Positions 54,290-64,000 of a DNA stretch of 64,000 nucleotides are shown piece by piece. The DNA comes from Manihot esculenta. Taxonomy: Eukaryota; Streptophyta; Magnoliopsida; Malpighiales; Euphorbiaceae. Numbering within the stretch: the first letter of the stretch is position 1; each line of letters opens with the position of its first letter. The stretch spans positions 3,675,870-3,739,869 of the forward strand of contig NC_035164.2 of assembly GCF_001659605.2 (NCBI RefSeq), in the 5' to 3' direction. Under the pieces are notes generated by a model. It was not told the DNA's origin. It made no database searches and worked only from the letters and a program-made list of their open reading frames with translations. The translations under genes were made by a program, and so were the position numbers.

Positions 54290-55623
54290 GGTTCGGCCGC
54301 CGAAGGAAGGTTCGGCCGCCGAACCCTTTGTGGAGGCAGTTCGGCTGCCAAAGGTTGCCCCCGAAAGCTAGGCTTTCGGTTTAGAAAGGGACTTTCGGCC
54401 GCCGAAAGAGGGCGTTCGGCCGCCGAAAGTGTGTGAGTTTCGTCTCTGGACGAGACCTTCGGCCGCCGAAGGTGCCGCCGAACATGCATGAGTTTCGTCT
54501 CTGGAGTGGGGTTTCGGCCGCCGAACCTGCCGCCGAAAGTGCCCTGTCCAGCTTTCTTTTGCATGTTTTATGTGATGATTTGAGGTTTGTTAGAGGGGTT
54601 TTGGGGAGTTTCGTAGAGATGTTCTTGAGTGAGTTTAGTCCCTCATTTGAGTCCACCTGTGTAGGTACGGATCAGAGGAATCAGGGAGGTCAGCAGTGAG
54701 TTCAGTGTCAGAACCTGCAGAGTCAGTGCAGAGATAACCAGGTGAGTGGAAATTAACTTAATGTTTTAATATGAGAACTGATATTTTATCATGCTTCATG
54801 CATCATGAATATGCTTTAGGGTGAGTGCATTAGTGTACACAAAGATGATGCATTGCATTTATCCTTGTACTTGGCACTGCTCCTTGTACATTGCTTATGT
54901 GAGACGGCACGGACTTCGTGAGGATTCATTAGCCCTCAGAGGAAAGACCTGGAACAGCCCTACGGGGACCAGGCACATATACAAAGACCTGGAACAGCCC
55001 TACGGGGACCAGGCACATGGTACTTAGGTACCCCAGATGAGATAGAGGGAGTTTTGATCCGTCCGGCCGAGGTTATGTGATTATGTGTTGCATTCCATGA
55101 GAGCATGTTTTATCACCTGTATTTGCCTATTCTACTCACTGGGCTATCGTAGCTCATCCCTCTCCCCTAACTTCAGTTGTGCAGGTTCAGAGATCAGAGA
55201 GAACTCAGCAGGGTACAGGAAGAGTACAGAGTGGTGTAATAGCTAGTATGGACATGTATATGTATAGAGATAGAATGGTGCTTGACTATAAGAGTTGTAA
55301 TCCCTTGTTCTTTTCACATGATCAGTTTATGTTTCTTTATTGTTGTATGTTTATGAGCAAAACCAGGCTTAACATTATGAGTGTGATCCGCCTAGAGCCA
55401 TGAGGAGCTCTAGTAGGGATTAGTATAAAACAGAGAGAGTGCATGCACAGGTTAAGCCTTGGAATGAAGAAAAGTTTTATGTTTTTACAGCAAATGTATG
55501 ATCATGTATGGGATTTCACAGGTATACAGACAGGATAGCAGGCTTACTACGGGTCCCGGCGACCTTAAGTCGATCTGGATCCTAGTGCCGGTGGCAGTTC
55601 GGTTTCCGGGCTGTTACAGTTGT

Positions 55624-56230
55624 TGTCTCGTGCTCCCAGCTCTGTCAATAGTTGCTCTTTTAATCTCTCTAACTTTTGATCTACGTTTGGGTCTTCCCTT
55701 CTGAGCCTCTTCTCTAGGCGGTAGTTTCTTTCTAACTCTTCACTCTCTAACCTTTCTATGGACTCGGAAGAGTAGCCCTCGGCCCCATCATTCTCAATGA
55801 GCTCCCTTACTATCCTGCCTCTAGCTCGGGCTGTTGGCTCGTTTCTTCGATTTGCTTCCCTATCTCCATCTTCTGTCTTCCTACTGCTCTGTTAGGGTAC
55901 TGAGCTCTCTCTACTGTAACATTTGGCCTAGCCAGTGGGCGGTGTTCTATAACTAGAGAGCCATGGTTTGCAGTTCTTGGTTAAACAGGGAAGTTTTGGG
56001 CATGGTCCCGATTGAGCTTGGTGAAGGATTAAACAATACAGGTGGCTGATTTACTGGGGCTGTTGGGCTAGATAATGAGAACTATGGGCCTTCCCGAGTC
56101 GAGCTCAAGTCGTTTGGGGTAATTCCTATATAGTTTCACCGTGATTGGGCCATGCGGATCTCAGCGGGTGAATGAGAATGAGAACTCCGATGATGATAAG
56201 ATCTCATTCGTTCCTACAGACGACGCCAAT
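55624..56230 (-). pseudogene. gag-leader remnant and primer site of element P
   Basis: On the minus strand, 56213-56229 is the primer-site-like TGGCGTCGTCTGTAGGA next to the 5' LTR. Downstream (toward 55624) the translation is rich in Arg/Glu/Ser with stops, for example EEAQKGRPKRRSKVREIKRA near 55690, resembling the charged N-terminal region before gag in Tat elements. No complete domain is seen. Confidence 0.5.
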
Positions 56231-56638
56231 TGATATTTAAGATCCGAGAATGGGTCTAGACTCAAGGTATATTTTTATAAGTTTTGTTCGCTTATCCTCC
56301 TGGTTTCCTTTTATTTTCCTTTCTCTCTGTCTTTTTCTGATATATAATTGTGGTTATGCACTTGTATCTTCCAATCATATTCACGCAGGCCGTACGTACA
56401 GAGGTACTGCGTCCTTTTCTTTTGTCAGGTGGCCATTTAATTCTATTCGGCACCACTTGGATATGATCCCGAGTGCCACGGGATTTGTTGTTCCATGTGG
56501 GCTAATAAATATTTGGGGTTAGGGCACTCACGGGTAGATTCCAGCACAGTCTGGCTTGCCTGGATAGACCTCGGGCTTATGTAAGGCGTAGGGTTGCGCC
56601 TTAGGCCCTAATTGAACTTAAGCCCAGTCTTTCTAATA
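56231..56638 (-). repeat. 5' LTR of element P
   Basis: Partner of 49891-50286, in the same orientation. On the minus strand it starts near the complement of CTTTCTAATA and ends at TATCA before the primer site. Confidence 0.75.
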
Positions 56639-59500
56639 TAGGATTTATCAAAATTTAAATATCTGAAACTCATCTGTCATCACTACCGATGAAAATCGAC
56701 TTGATAGAGACAATAAAAACAGATACCAAAACCACTTTGAAAATCTAAATAAACTAACTACTCACACCTAAATCCAAAATTTCAAAATAAACTAATAAAA
56801 AAAAAAACCCCAAAACCTATACATGGTTAAACGTTGTATCTATAGTCACTTTCTCGAGGCTCTTCGACTCTCTTCTTTCTTTTGTAAATGTCGTCTCCAT
56901 CTTCTCCCTCTCTCGCATAAAATTTCAATTTCAATTTAAAAGATGCTGGATTAACTAATAAAATTTATCAAATAATTCCCACATTTTGCAAAATTATTAC
57001 TATGCAATATTATACCAATAATTTTCTTTTTAAGATAATGATGGTGAAGTTAATGCCCAAGAAGGTGATATGACCAATTGAGGTTTACTTTTCAAAATTG
57101 CAAATAGGGTTTTATGTCGGTTCGAATTCTCAACCCATGATGGTTTCTACTTTCTAATGATTCTAATAATTACACAACAATTATACTTTTCCCATAATAT
57201 ATTGCAAATTAAAAAATAAGTATCATTTTAAATCTGAAAAAAAAAAACCAATTTAAATGGGTTTAGGGTTTAAGAACATAGGATTCTCCCATAATTAAGT
57301 TTGAATTAACCTCATAATAATTAATCAAACCCTAAACCCAATTTTCAACTTAAAAATGATAGGGTAATCTATTTTTGCTTGATTAATCATACTTTGTTGA
57401 TTATTTTAAATTAAATTAAATTAAATTAGACTAAAAAAATTATTTTAAATATTATTATGAGTTTTCCTTGCAGCAATTAATAATTGAAACATACACAAAA
57501 ATTGGGCTTTGTGATTGGTTAAGTTAATCTATAGGCTTTTATGGGCCAATCCTTTTGAAAATGTAACGTGTCTTTGTTGAAACAGAGATTTCCTTGAAAC
57601 GTAAAAGCTTCAACTTAGAAAAAGGAAAAAGATCAGATTTTGTATTTCTTAAAATTTTGTCATGGGTTCACAGTGGGAATGACAAGAGATCTGATTATCA
57701 AATTTTATAAAAATAAGGCTGAGTTTATTTTATGGAAAAAAAAGTATTTTTTTTATATTTTTTGATGTTTAAAAAATATTATATATTTTTATTTTAAAAT
57801 TTATAATTTAATTTATATTAAAATAATATTTTATAAAATTATATAGTTAACAAATAATAATAAATTATGATAAGAAAATAATTGTTAATTAATATTTTTA
57901 AAAATATTTTTAAGATGAAAAGTGAAAAAATATCCTTTAATTTATTTACTATATATAATTTAATTTATGTTGAAATAATATTTTATCTTAATTTTTTATT
58001 ATTTATAATATTATAAAATATTATTTTAATATAAATTAAACTATAAATTTTAATAAATAATATTTTTTTTAGACTTTCATAGATATATATATATATATTA
58101 AACCAAATTTGATTTATAGCACCTCGAAAAAAAAGTAAATAATGAGATATATAAAAATTAATTGGAAAATATATATATATATATATATATATTCTGGCAG
58201 CCGTCCAATACACTCTGGACGATAAGATTAGAAAATAAAAAGTAGAGAGGGAGAGGAACAATTGACATAATAAAATTCCTTAAAATTTTATATTAAACCT
58301 GGCAGAGGAATTAAGACAAACATATTCCAGGACAACATAACAACTTATCAAAATCATAAATTATTAAATGCTTAGATCATATTACGATTTTTATTTTTTG
58401 CCATATTAAATGCTTAGATCATATTCCGTCCCATACACTCGGTATTGAGTGTATTTTAATATAATTAATAAATTAATTTTTATATTTTTAAAATTTAAAA
58501 TATAATTTTTTTTAATGAGTTCGTATAAATTAAAGTTTTTCAAGTAAAAATATTTTTATTATTCTTTTAAATAGATAAATTATATTTTAATATTTAAATT
58601 TTTACATAATTAATAAATTTATAACTGTCATTTTTAAATTATATATTTAAATATTTCTATAGTCAATTCATTCTTATTTATTATAATTTAAATATTTTAA
58701 TTCTTTATTTTTTTTATTTTAAAAAACACTTAAATTCATCGTTAACTTTTATTTATAGTATTTTATTTAATTAATTTTCACACTTTTTATTTTATAATTT
58801 TCATCCATTAAAATACTTTAATATTTATATCTTTAAAATTTTTTAAAAAATACATATAATTTCAGCTATTTTTAAGTGATATCAATTAATATTTAAATAG
58901 ATTGTAAAATTTTGTAAATAGTATTTTATGAAAAAATTATAATTTTAGAAATTTAATTATTTATTAATTTTGAATTAATATTTATAATAAATGAAGAAAT
59001 TATAATTTTAAAAAGATTAAATATTGAGATATTTAAGAATTTAATTTTAAAATTATAAAAATTAATCTTTTAATTATTTTAAAATTTAGAGATTAAAATA
59101 TAATTTATATAATGTAAAATTTTTTATCTATATTAAAAAAATATTTAAATGTTGGTGTGAATATTTTCAGTGTTTAAAATATTTATTTTTTCTTTATTCA
59201 TTAATAAACGAAATTATGAATTAAATAATCTTTAAAATAGACATAGATTATATAAAATTAAAGTGTTTTATTTTAAAAATATAAAAATTAATTTATTAAT
59301 TATATTAAATTTAAAAATTAAACTATAATTTATCGTTAAAGGCTGAAAACTCTTCCATTAAGTTTCAAAATCTACAAAACTCACGTTCATCCCTACCAAC
59401 TACTATTGTCCACATCAGCATAAAATTAAACAAATCCAATGGTCGGTAACCGAAAACACTTAACAATCATTGGAAGGGCCCACGACGCCACCCCCCATTT
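56639..59500. other. AT-rich intergenic spacer
   Basis: No gene supported. Contains (TA)n runs at about 58083-58099 and 58171-58191. A small balanced patch at 56830-56930 has no convincing coding frame. Positions 57560-57720 are slightly less AT-rich but unassigned. Many runs such as ATTTTAAAATTTA make chance open frames. Confidence 0.55.
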
Positions 59501-59563
59501 GTGGTGATGGTTGATTGGGATTTCTCCATCCTCGGATTGGCCGCTCTATGTCACATCAACCGT

Positions 59564-59572
59564 ACACGTGGC
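59564..59572 (+). promoter_or_regulatory. G-box/ABRE-like motif upstream of the TIP1 gene
   Basis: ACACGTGGC about 250 bases upstream of the start codon. CACGTGGC is the core bound by bZIP factors in ABA- and light-responsive plant promoters. An ATTGG (inverted CCAAT) lies at 59536-59540. Activity is inferred from the motif only. Confidence 0.45.
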
Positions 59573-59732
59573 GCAATAGGAATAAACGGGAGGCTAAATC
59601 CACTAAGCAATAACAGGTTGCATTCTCATTTTTATTTATTTATTTATTTTGTTATCCCCTCATCGAATAAGCTAAGATGTGACCGGATAGAAACTGGCTA
59701 TTCCCGGTTACAAACGGTTAAACCAGAGCCCC

Positions 59733-59739
59733 TATATAT
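59733..59739 (+). promoter_or_regulatory. TATA box of the TIP1 gene
   Basis: CTATATAT, 79-85 bases before the start codon, implies transcription start near 59765 and a 5' UTR of about 55 bases. The region just upstream (59690-59730) has AACGGTTA/AACCGTTAC MYB-type words. Confidence 0.7.
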
Positions 59740-59817
59740 GTAACCGTTACCGAGTACGCTTTGGAAACAAGAACGTGGAGAGCTCGATCTTAAAGCTACT
59801 GAAATTTGGGGAGAAAA

Positions 59818-60779
59818 ATGGCAATTTCTAGCATTGCAATAGGATCTCCGGCGGAAGCCGGCCAACCAGATGCTTTGAAGGCGGCTCTCGCCGAGTTCAT
59901 CTCCATGCTCATTTTCGTTTTTGCCGGCGAAGGTTCTGGCATGGCATTCAGTAAGAGCCTCGCTAGCTAGCTTCGAGCTTACTTTATCTATTAATTTCGT
60001 TGAATATCCTTAATATATAACCAATTAATAATGCTGCAATTATGTTTTTCGTAGACAAGCTGACTGATAATGGTTCAACAACGCCGGCCGGTCTAGTGGC
60101 TGCCTCTGTGGCTCACGCATTTGCTCTATTTGTTGCGGTTTCGGTAGGTGCTAATATTTCCGGCGGGCATGTAAACCCTGCTGTTACATTCGGTGCCTTC
60201 GTTGGTGGCCACATAACATTGATTAGAAGTATTCTCTACTGGATTGCCCAATTGCTCGGCTCTGTGGTTGCTTGCTTGCTTCTTAAGTTTGCCACCGGTG
60301 GATTGGTAATTAACCCCTCATTTCTTATGATTTATTGGGCATTATTTTCTAAATTTAAAAAGATTTTAGAAAAATTATGAATGCGGTTGATTTTGTATGT
60401 TTAGGAAACATCTGCTTTTGCATTATCATCTGGAGTTGGCGGAGGGAATGCACTTGTTTTCGAGATTGTTATGACCTTTGGTTTAGTGTACACTGTATAC
60501 GCAACCGCTGTAGACCCAAAGAAGGGTGACATAGGGATTATTGCACCCATTGCAATTGGTTTCATCGTGGGTGCCAATATCTTGGCTGGTGGTGCTTTTG
60601 ATGGTGCATCCATGAACCCAGCAGTCTCCTTTGGACCAGCAGTGGTCAGCTGGACATGGGATAACCACTGGGTCTACTGGCTAGGTCCATTCCTTGGCGC
60701 TGGCATCGCTGCCGTTGTTTATGAGATGTTCTTCATTAGTCCAACCACACATGAACAGTTTCCCTCTGGAGATTTTTAA
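59818..60779 (+). CDS. TIP1: tonoplast intrinsic protein, TIP1 subfamily aquaporin
   Basis: Three exons: 59818-59950, 60055-60305 and 60405-60779. Introns of 104 and 99 bp have standard ends (CA|GTAAGA...CGTAG|AC and TTG|GTAATT...TTTAG|GA). The product is 252 residues, the usual TIP1 length. It forms a water channel in the vacuolar membrane with six membrane helices and two NPA half-loops: NPA at 85-87 ([10 protein letters not shown]) and 199-201 (ASMNPAVSF). His65 in helix 2 and Val202 after the second NPA fit the TIP1 selectivity filter (His-Ile-Ala-Val), which passes water and often urea, ammonia or peroxide. Cys118 (VVACLLLKF) corresponds to the mercury-sensitive cysteine of TIPs. One variation is [11 protein letters not shown] at 138-148, where many TIP1s have Trp before NALVFE. 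The first ATG at 59818 gives the family N-terminus [14 protein letters not shown]. It appears fully functional. Member number within TIP1 is not assigned. Confidence 0.95.
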
Positions 60780-60928
60780 GAAGACATCAGATAAATTTTC
60801 TTTTCCTTCTCTCTTTGTTAAATATTGTGGTGAAAGAAAAGGTTGAAGGTTGGGTTTGGTTTGAATGCTGTATTGGTGACGTTTTATGTAGTGATTGTCT
60901 TTAATTATTGATAATTCCTATAACCTAG

Positions 60929-60963
<35 letters not shown>

Positions 60964-60970
60964 CTTCAAT
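60780..60970 (+). other. 3' region of the TIP1 gene with (TTA)n microsatellite
   Basis: A pyrimidine-rich, then GT-rich 3' UTR-like stretch follows the stop codon. A (TTA)n run of about ten triplets lies at 60931-60962, beyond the probable transcript end. No clear AATAAA was found in the first 150 bases. Confidence 0.5.
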
Positions 60971-63352
60971 CATTTCAAGTTTTTGAATGCTTGTTCTTAT
61001 TTTGACTAGTTCAAGTGAAGACATCTTGAAAGGCATATTCCAGATCATAAGGTCACATCCACAGGTCAAATAAGACCAACTCATCTACTTTTAATTGCCG
61101 TAAATTACTATATAACTTAGTTTATTATAGTTATGAATATTGCAGATATGTTTAAAAAATCATTTAAATCATTAGAGAATATAGCATTTTATTTACTTGA
61201 TAGTAGATAAGTAATAAATATGGGTATTTATGTTTATAAATTTAATAGGGGATAAGTATATTTGAATAAATTTAATATTTATTTTTTCAGTCTTTAAATT
61301 TTTATTTAAAAAAAAATTGTGACTTCTTAAATTTTTTTTTTTTAAAAAAATTATAAGGCTAATCAAATACTAAATTAATTGTCTACCATAAACTAAATAG
61401 ATTTGCAAGTCTTGCAAAGAATCTCCTCATAATCAGAGTTCAATTCCCTCTCCTCCTAAATACCTATTGACAGAACAAAAAAATAGCCAAATTACTTGTA
61501 CGTAAATCAAACAATTTCTAAACAAGAACAACTTAATCTTGTTTCCTCCTTACCACATTTTGCAAGAATACTATTAAGGCATGATCAACAGAGAGTTGGG
61601 TTTTCTAACACAAAGTATATCAGCAGAAGGATTCAAATGGTCAAACCTTGTAAGAAAGACAATACAAATTGCTTTAGAAATTGTAGTGGAAAATGTGGAA
61701 ATTCAATTGAGAACGATAATTATTAGGTGCAATGGGATAGGCAAGAAGCTTCAGGTTCACATTTTTCAGGTATCATTCCGGAAGTTGATTCCTCCCATGA
61801 TTTATCTTGGATTAATGGCAGAGTGTTCAAATATTGTATCAATTTATTAAATTCAATCAATCTAATTTATTCTAAATTAATAAATTTGATTAAATGATAA
61901 TATTGAATTGATTTGAATATTTTATCAATTTTGATAATTTTTATATTAATTAACCAATATATAAATATTTTACACCTAATCATATATTTTAATCTAACTT
62001 TATTTCTCTATAAAACTAAAATTTTTGTAAAGTTTACCAATTTCAATATATTCTAATCCAAACATTTTACACCCAATCATATATTTTACTATTTTACCAA
62101 TTTCAATATTTTTTAATTTTTATAAAATTAAAATTAATTAGTAGAAATTATTTTAATTTTTAAATTTTTATAAAATTAAAATTAAAGATATTATTTGTAT
62201 TTCGAAGTTTTTTTTTTGTATTTATATTATTAGAATGTATTTTGCAAGCTTTAGAAATGTACAATTTATAAAATTAATTAGATGTTTTTTGTTTTTTATG
62301 TTTTGAAATTTTCTAATTTATATTTTCAATTGTATTTTTGTTATTTTAGCAAAATTCAAACAAGTAATTGATATGCAGTTGAGATCTAAATAGATGACCA
62401 TATAATTAGTATATAAAATATATTTTGATAGTCAATTGGGTATTGAGCTATTAAATGGTTTGAATTGTTAACAGTGAATAAGATATACGGATTGAGTTGT
62501 TAACCGTGAATAAAATATACTAATTGAATTGGTTTACAGTTGCAAATCCAAATGAATAGTTTCACAATGGATAAGTATGGTTTAGCTACGAATTTGCTTC
62601 AAAACTAACCTTTAAACATAAGTGGAATCTTGATCATTCGATAAAAGAATATTTAAGGCTTCATTTGTTTTACGGACATATTTTTCTAAAAAATATTTTT
62701 TTTATATTTTCTTACATTTAAAATGTTTAGAAAATTTAGTCACGGAAAACAATAAATTATTTTAAAAAAATTAAACACACATTGAAATTCTTATTAAAAC
62801 CTCTATATATAAATTTATTATTAATAACTTTTATTTTTTAAATTAAAATTAAATAATAAAAAATAAATTATCTTATTAGAAAAATATTTTCTACATAGAA
62901 TGTTTTTCAAATAGAAGTTGTTTTTGCAAATAATGGGAGTCTAAGACTCAGTTTTAGAGCCTTCAAGAAAATTAGTGAATGAAAAAATTTTTTCTGTCAG
63001 CAAATGACTTCCTTTAAATTATTTTCTGCATTTTGATAATATTATTAAAATTTCTATATATAAATTTACTAATATATTTATTTTTAAATTAAAATTAAAT
63101 AATAAAAAATAAATTATTCTTTAAAAATAGTTTTTATCGAAGATATTTTCTCTAAATATAAATTATTTTCACAAACAGACAGAAGCTAAATCCTTTTTTT
63201 TTATGGCTTTGGATTATCTTGGATCACTCTCATGACTCTCGCAAAAGTAATAACATTGCTGATGGGTTAGAAAAATTGAGCAAATCTTAGCTACAAGATT
63301 TTGTGGCATTTTTGTAGAACTAAAGTCTTTTGCTGTTGAATTTTATTGTAAT
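60971..63352. other. AT-rich spacer, no gene seen
   Basis: Mostly AT-rich. An island at 61480-61850 has a plus-strand frame of 89 codons (61581-61850) and overlapping open frames, but I recognise no domain; it may be a decayed exon. Repeated words (CACCTAATCATATATTTT and CACCCAATCATATATTTT at about 61971 and 62069) show a small local duplication. A repeated motif near 62465-62530 (TGAATAAGATATAC and TGAATAAAATATAC) suggests another. Confidence 0.45.
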
Positions 63353-64000
63353 TGATGTGGCTAAAATGGAGTTGTGTTGTGTGATTGGTCAATTCGTAAA
63401 AAAAAAAAAAAAAAAAAAAAAAAAGTGAAGTGGTTGACACTTACGGCAGCAACTTCGACACTCAAATCAGTAAGTTGAAGATAAGGGCGTGTGTAATGTA
63501 ATACTTTGAACTTAACAATAGTTATGTAAGAATTACGTATCTTGATCTCTATATCCATATGCTTTTATATTGTCAAAAGATATAGTTAGTTATCGCATCT
63601 CCTGAAAATCTGATTGGTGCTTGCCAATGGATAGGGGATTCCATAATTATAAATGTAATGGAAATCTGCTGGATTGTATCCGCTAACAGTAACTTCTCAT
63701 GGAGTTTTGTCCTATGGTTAAGAGGGTGAGTCTTAATGAAGAGCTGGGACCTACGGTGTCCGGGTCTTCTTTTCTATATGTGGGACCCGGTATCACCAGA
63801 TCAGACCTTTGCCACGTGACCTTATCTTCGAGTGCCAGCATATGGCTTGCATTGGGCGATTATTGTGATATCAAAAGTCTACCGCTGGTCTTTAATTCTT
63901 CAAATTTGAAAGTGTCAGTTATCTTCATGATTTGGGTCACGTGGCATATTTAGATTGACTTTTCATGATCGCATCGATTTGCATGCTCCTGCTCATAAAT
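63353..64000 (-). repeat. third copy of the O-type LTR, running off the window
   Basis: In the same orientation as 9507-10028 + 31691 onwards. Shared landmarks: TGATGTGG start, TGTGATTGGT, a TTACGGCAGCAACTTCGACAC-like segment, CTTTTATATTGT, GGGTCTTC, ATTGGGCGATTATTGTGATATCA and the following ATTCTTCAAATTTGAA. A poly(A) run of about 26 bases interrupts it at 63399-63424. It supplies the uninterrupted version of the site where element A inserted. Whether it is a solo LTR or the start of another element cannot be seen. Confidence 0.65.

Larger units (their letters stand above)
52185..55618 (+). mobile_element. solo LTR F inside element P
   Basis: Starts TGTAATACCCGGC and ends CGGGCTGTTACA, with a perfect GTTGT duplication (52180-52184 and 55619-55623). 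Excluding hAT element Q and its duplication the LTR is about 2.1 kb. TATA box at 52451; splice-like signals at 52701, 54666, 54742 and 55194. The hairpin units near 54944 and 54984 have CCTGG/CCAGG arms, reversed relative to the other subfamilies. No internal region is present. Confidence 0.93.
49891..56638 (-). mobile_element. element P: Tat-like Ty3/gypsy remnant with antisense ORF
   Basis: Two LTRs of about 400 bp (49891-50286 and 56231-56638) share the same order of words (CACGGGATTTG, GTGGGCTAAT, TATTTGGGG, GGCTTGCCT, TTATGTAAGGCGTAGGG). On the minus strand, directly inside the right LTR, TGGCGTCGTCTGTAGGA (about 56213-56229) resembles the TGGCGCCGTCTGTGGGA primer site of many plant gypsy elements. 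The right LTR is therefore the 5' LTR and the element reads leftwards. Pol is absent. A basic/acidic gag-leader-like remnant lies at 55620-56200 (minus), and a plus-strand ORF next to the left LTR matches Transposase_28. Solo LTR F is inserted between. No target duplication was found. Confidence 0.7.

Noticed and set aside
59501..59743. 80-codon frame upstream of TIP1
   Set aside because: Covers the probable promoter including the TATA box; no family resemblance.
1..64000. CRISPR arrays, operons, ribosome binding sites, rRNA or tRNA genes
   Set aside because: The window is plant nuclear DNA. The tandem repeats found are LTR units and minisatellites, and the tRNA-like matches are retrotransposon primer sites or a doubtful SINE relic.

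Overview
This is plant nuclear DNA. Two intact host genes with GT-AG introns sit at the ends of a window filled by nested LTR retrotransposons, AT-rich spacers and microsatellites. The organism is probably a eudicot, judging by the TIP1-type aquaporin, the DUF1635 protein and the chromovirus and Tat-type elements. I cannot fix the species; a woody rosid such as a member of the Euphorbiaceae would be a guess.

Layout. (1) 913-2820, minus strand: a two-exon DUF1635-family gene. (2) 3000-9500: AT-rich spacer with a Mutator-like inverted-repeat element (6312-6996) whose core is a CTT microsatellite, and a cluster of ACGTG motifs (8460-8835). (3) 9507-48640: a four-level stack. The outer element O is a decayed minus-strand Tat-type Ty3/gypsy element. 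A chromovirus A (10029-31690) sits in its 3' LTR. A second chromovirus B (12890-25222) sits in the gag of A. A solo LTR C (15931-18262) sits in the gag of B. Independently, element D (34072-45901, same family as B) sits in the RNase H region of O and carries solo LTR E (34834-37107) in its own 5' LTR. (4) 49891-56638: a second minus-strand Tat-like element P, with most of pol lost but with an antisense Transposase_28-like ORF. Solo LTR F (52185-55618) lies in it, and F is broken by a hAT-type element Q (52993-54289). (5) 56640-59500: AT-rich spacer. (6) 59818-60779, plus strand: a three-exon TIP1 aquaporin gene with a TATA box and a CACGTGGC motif upstream. (7) 60800-64000: AT-rich spacer ending in a third copy of the O-type LTR.

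Perfect target-site duplications fix most insertions: A AGAGG, B TATAG, D ACATA, E CTTGT, F GTTGT, Q GGTTCGGC, and the Mutator-like element 11 bp. C has no clear duplication. B keeps an uninterrupted 1131-codon pol (protease, RT, RNase H, integrase, chromodomain). The pol genes of A and D carry several nonsense codons, and D also has a gag deletion and a 245-bp tandem duplication.

The most unusual signal is inside the roughly 2.2-2.3 kb LTRs of the B/C/D/E/F family. They carry (a) many copies of TTCGG-N3-CCGAA inverted repeats with a variable spacer; (b) tandem hairpin units with a CTACG loop core, whose arms co-vary between copies (CCAGG/CCTGG, CCGGG/CCCGG, CCTGG/CCAGG); and (c) four splice-site-like signals in the same order in every copy. 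Together these suggest a structured, possibly spliced leader RNA.
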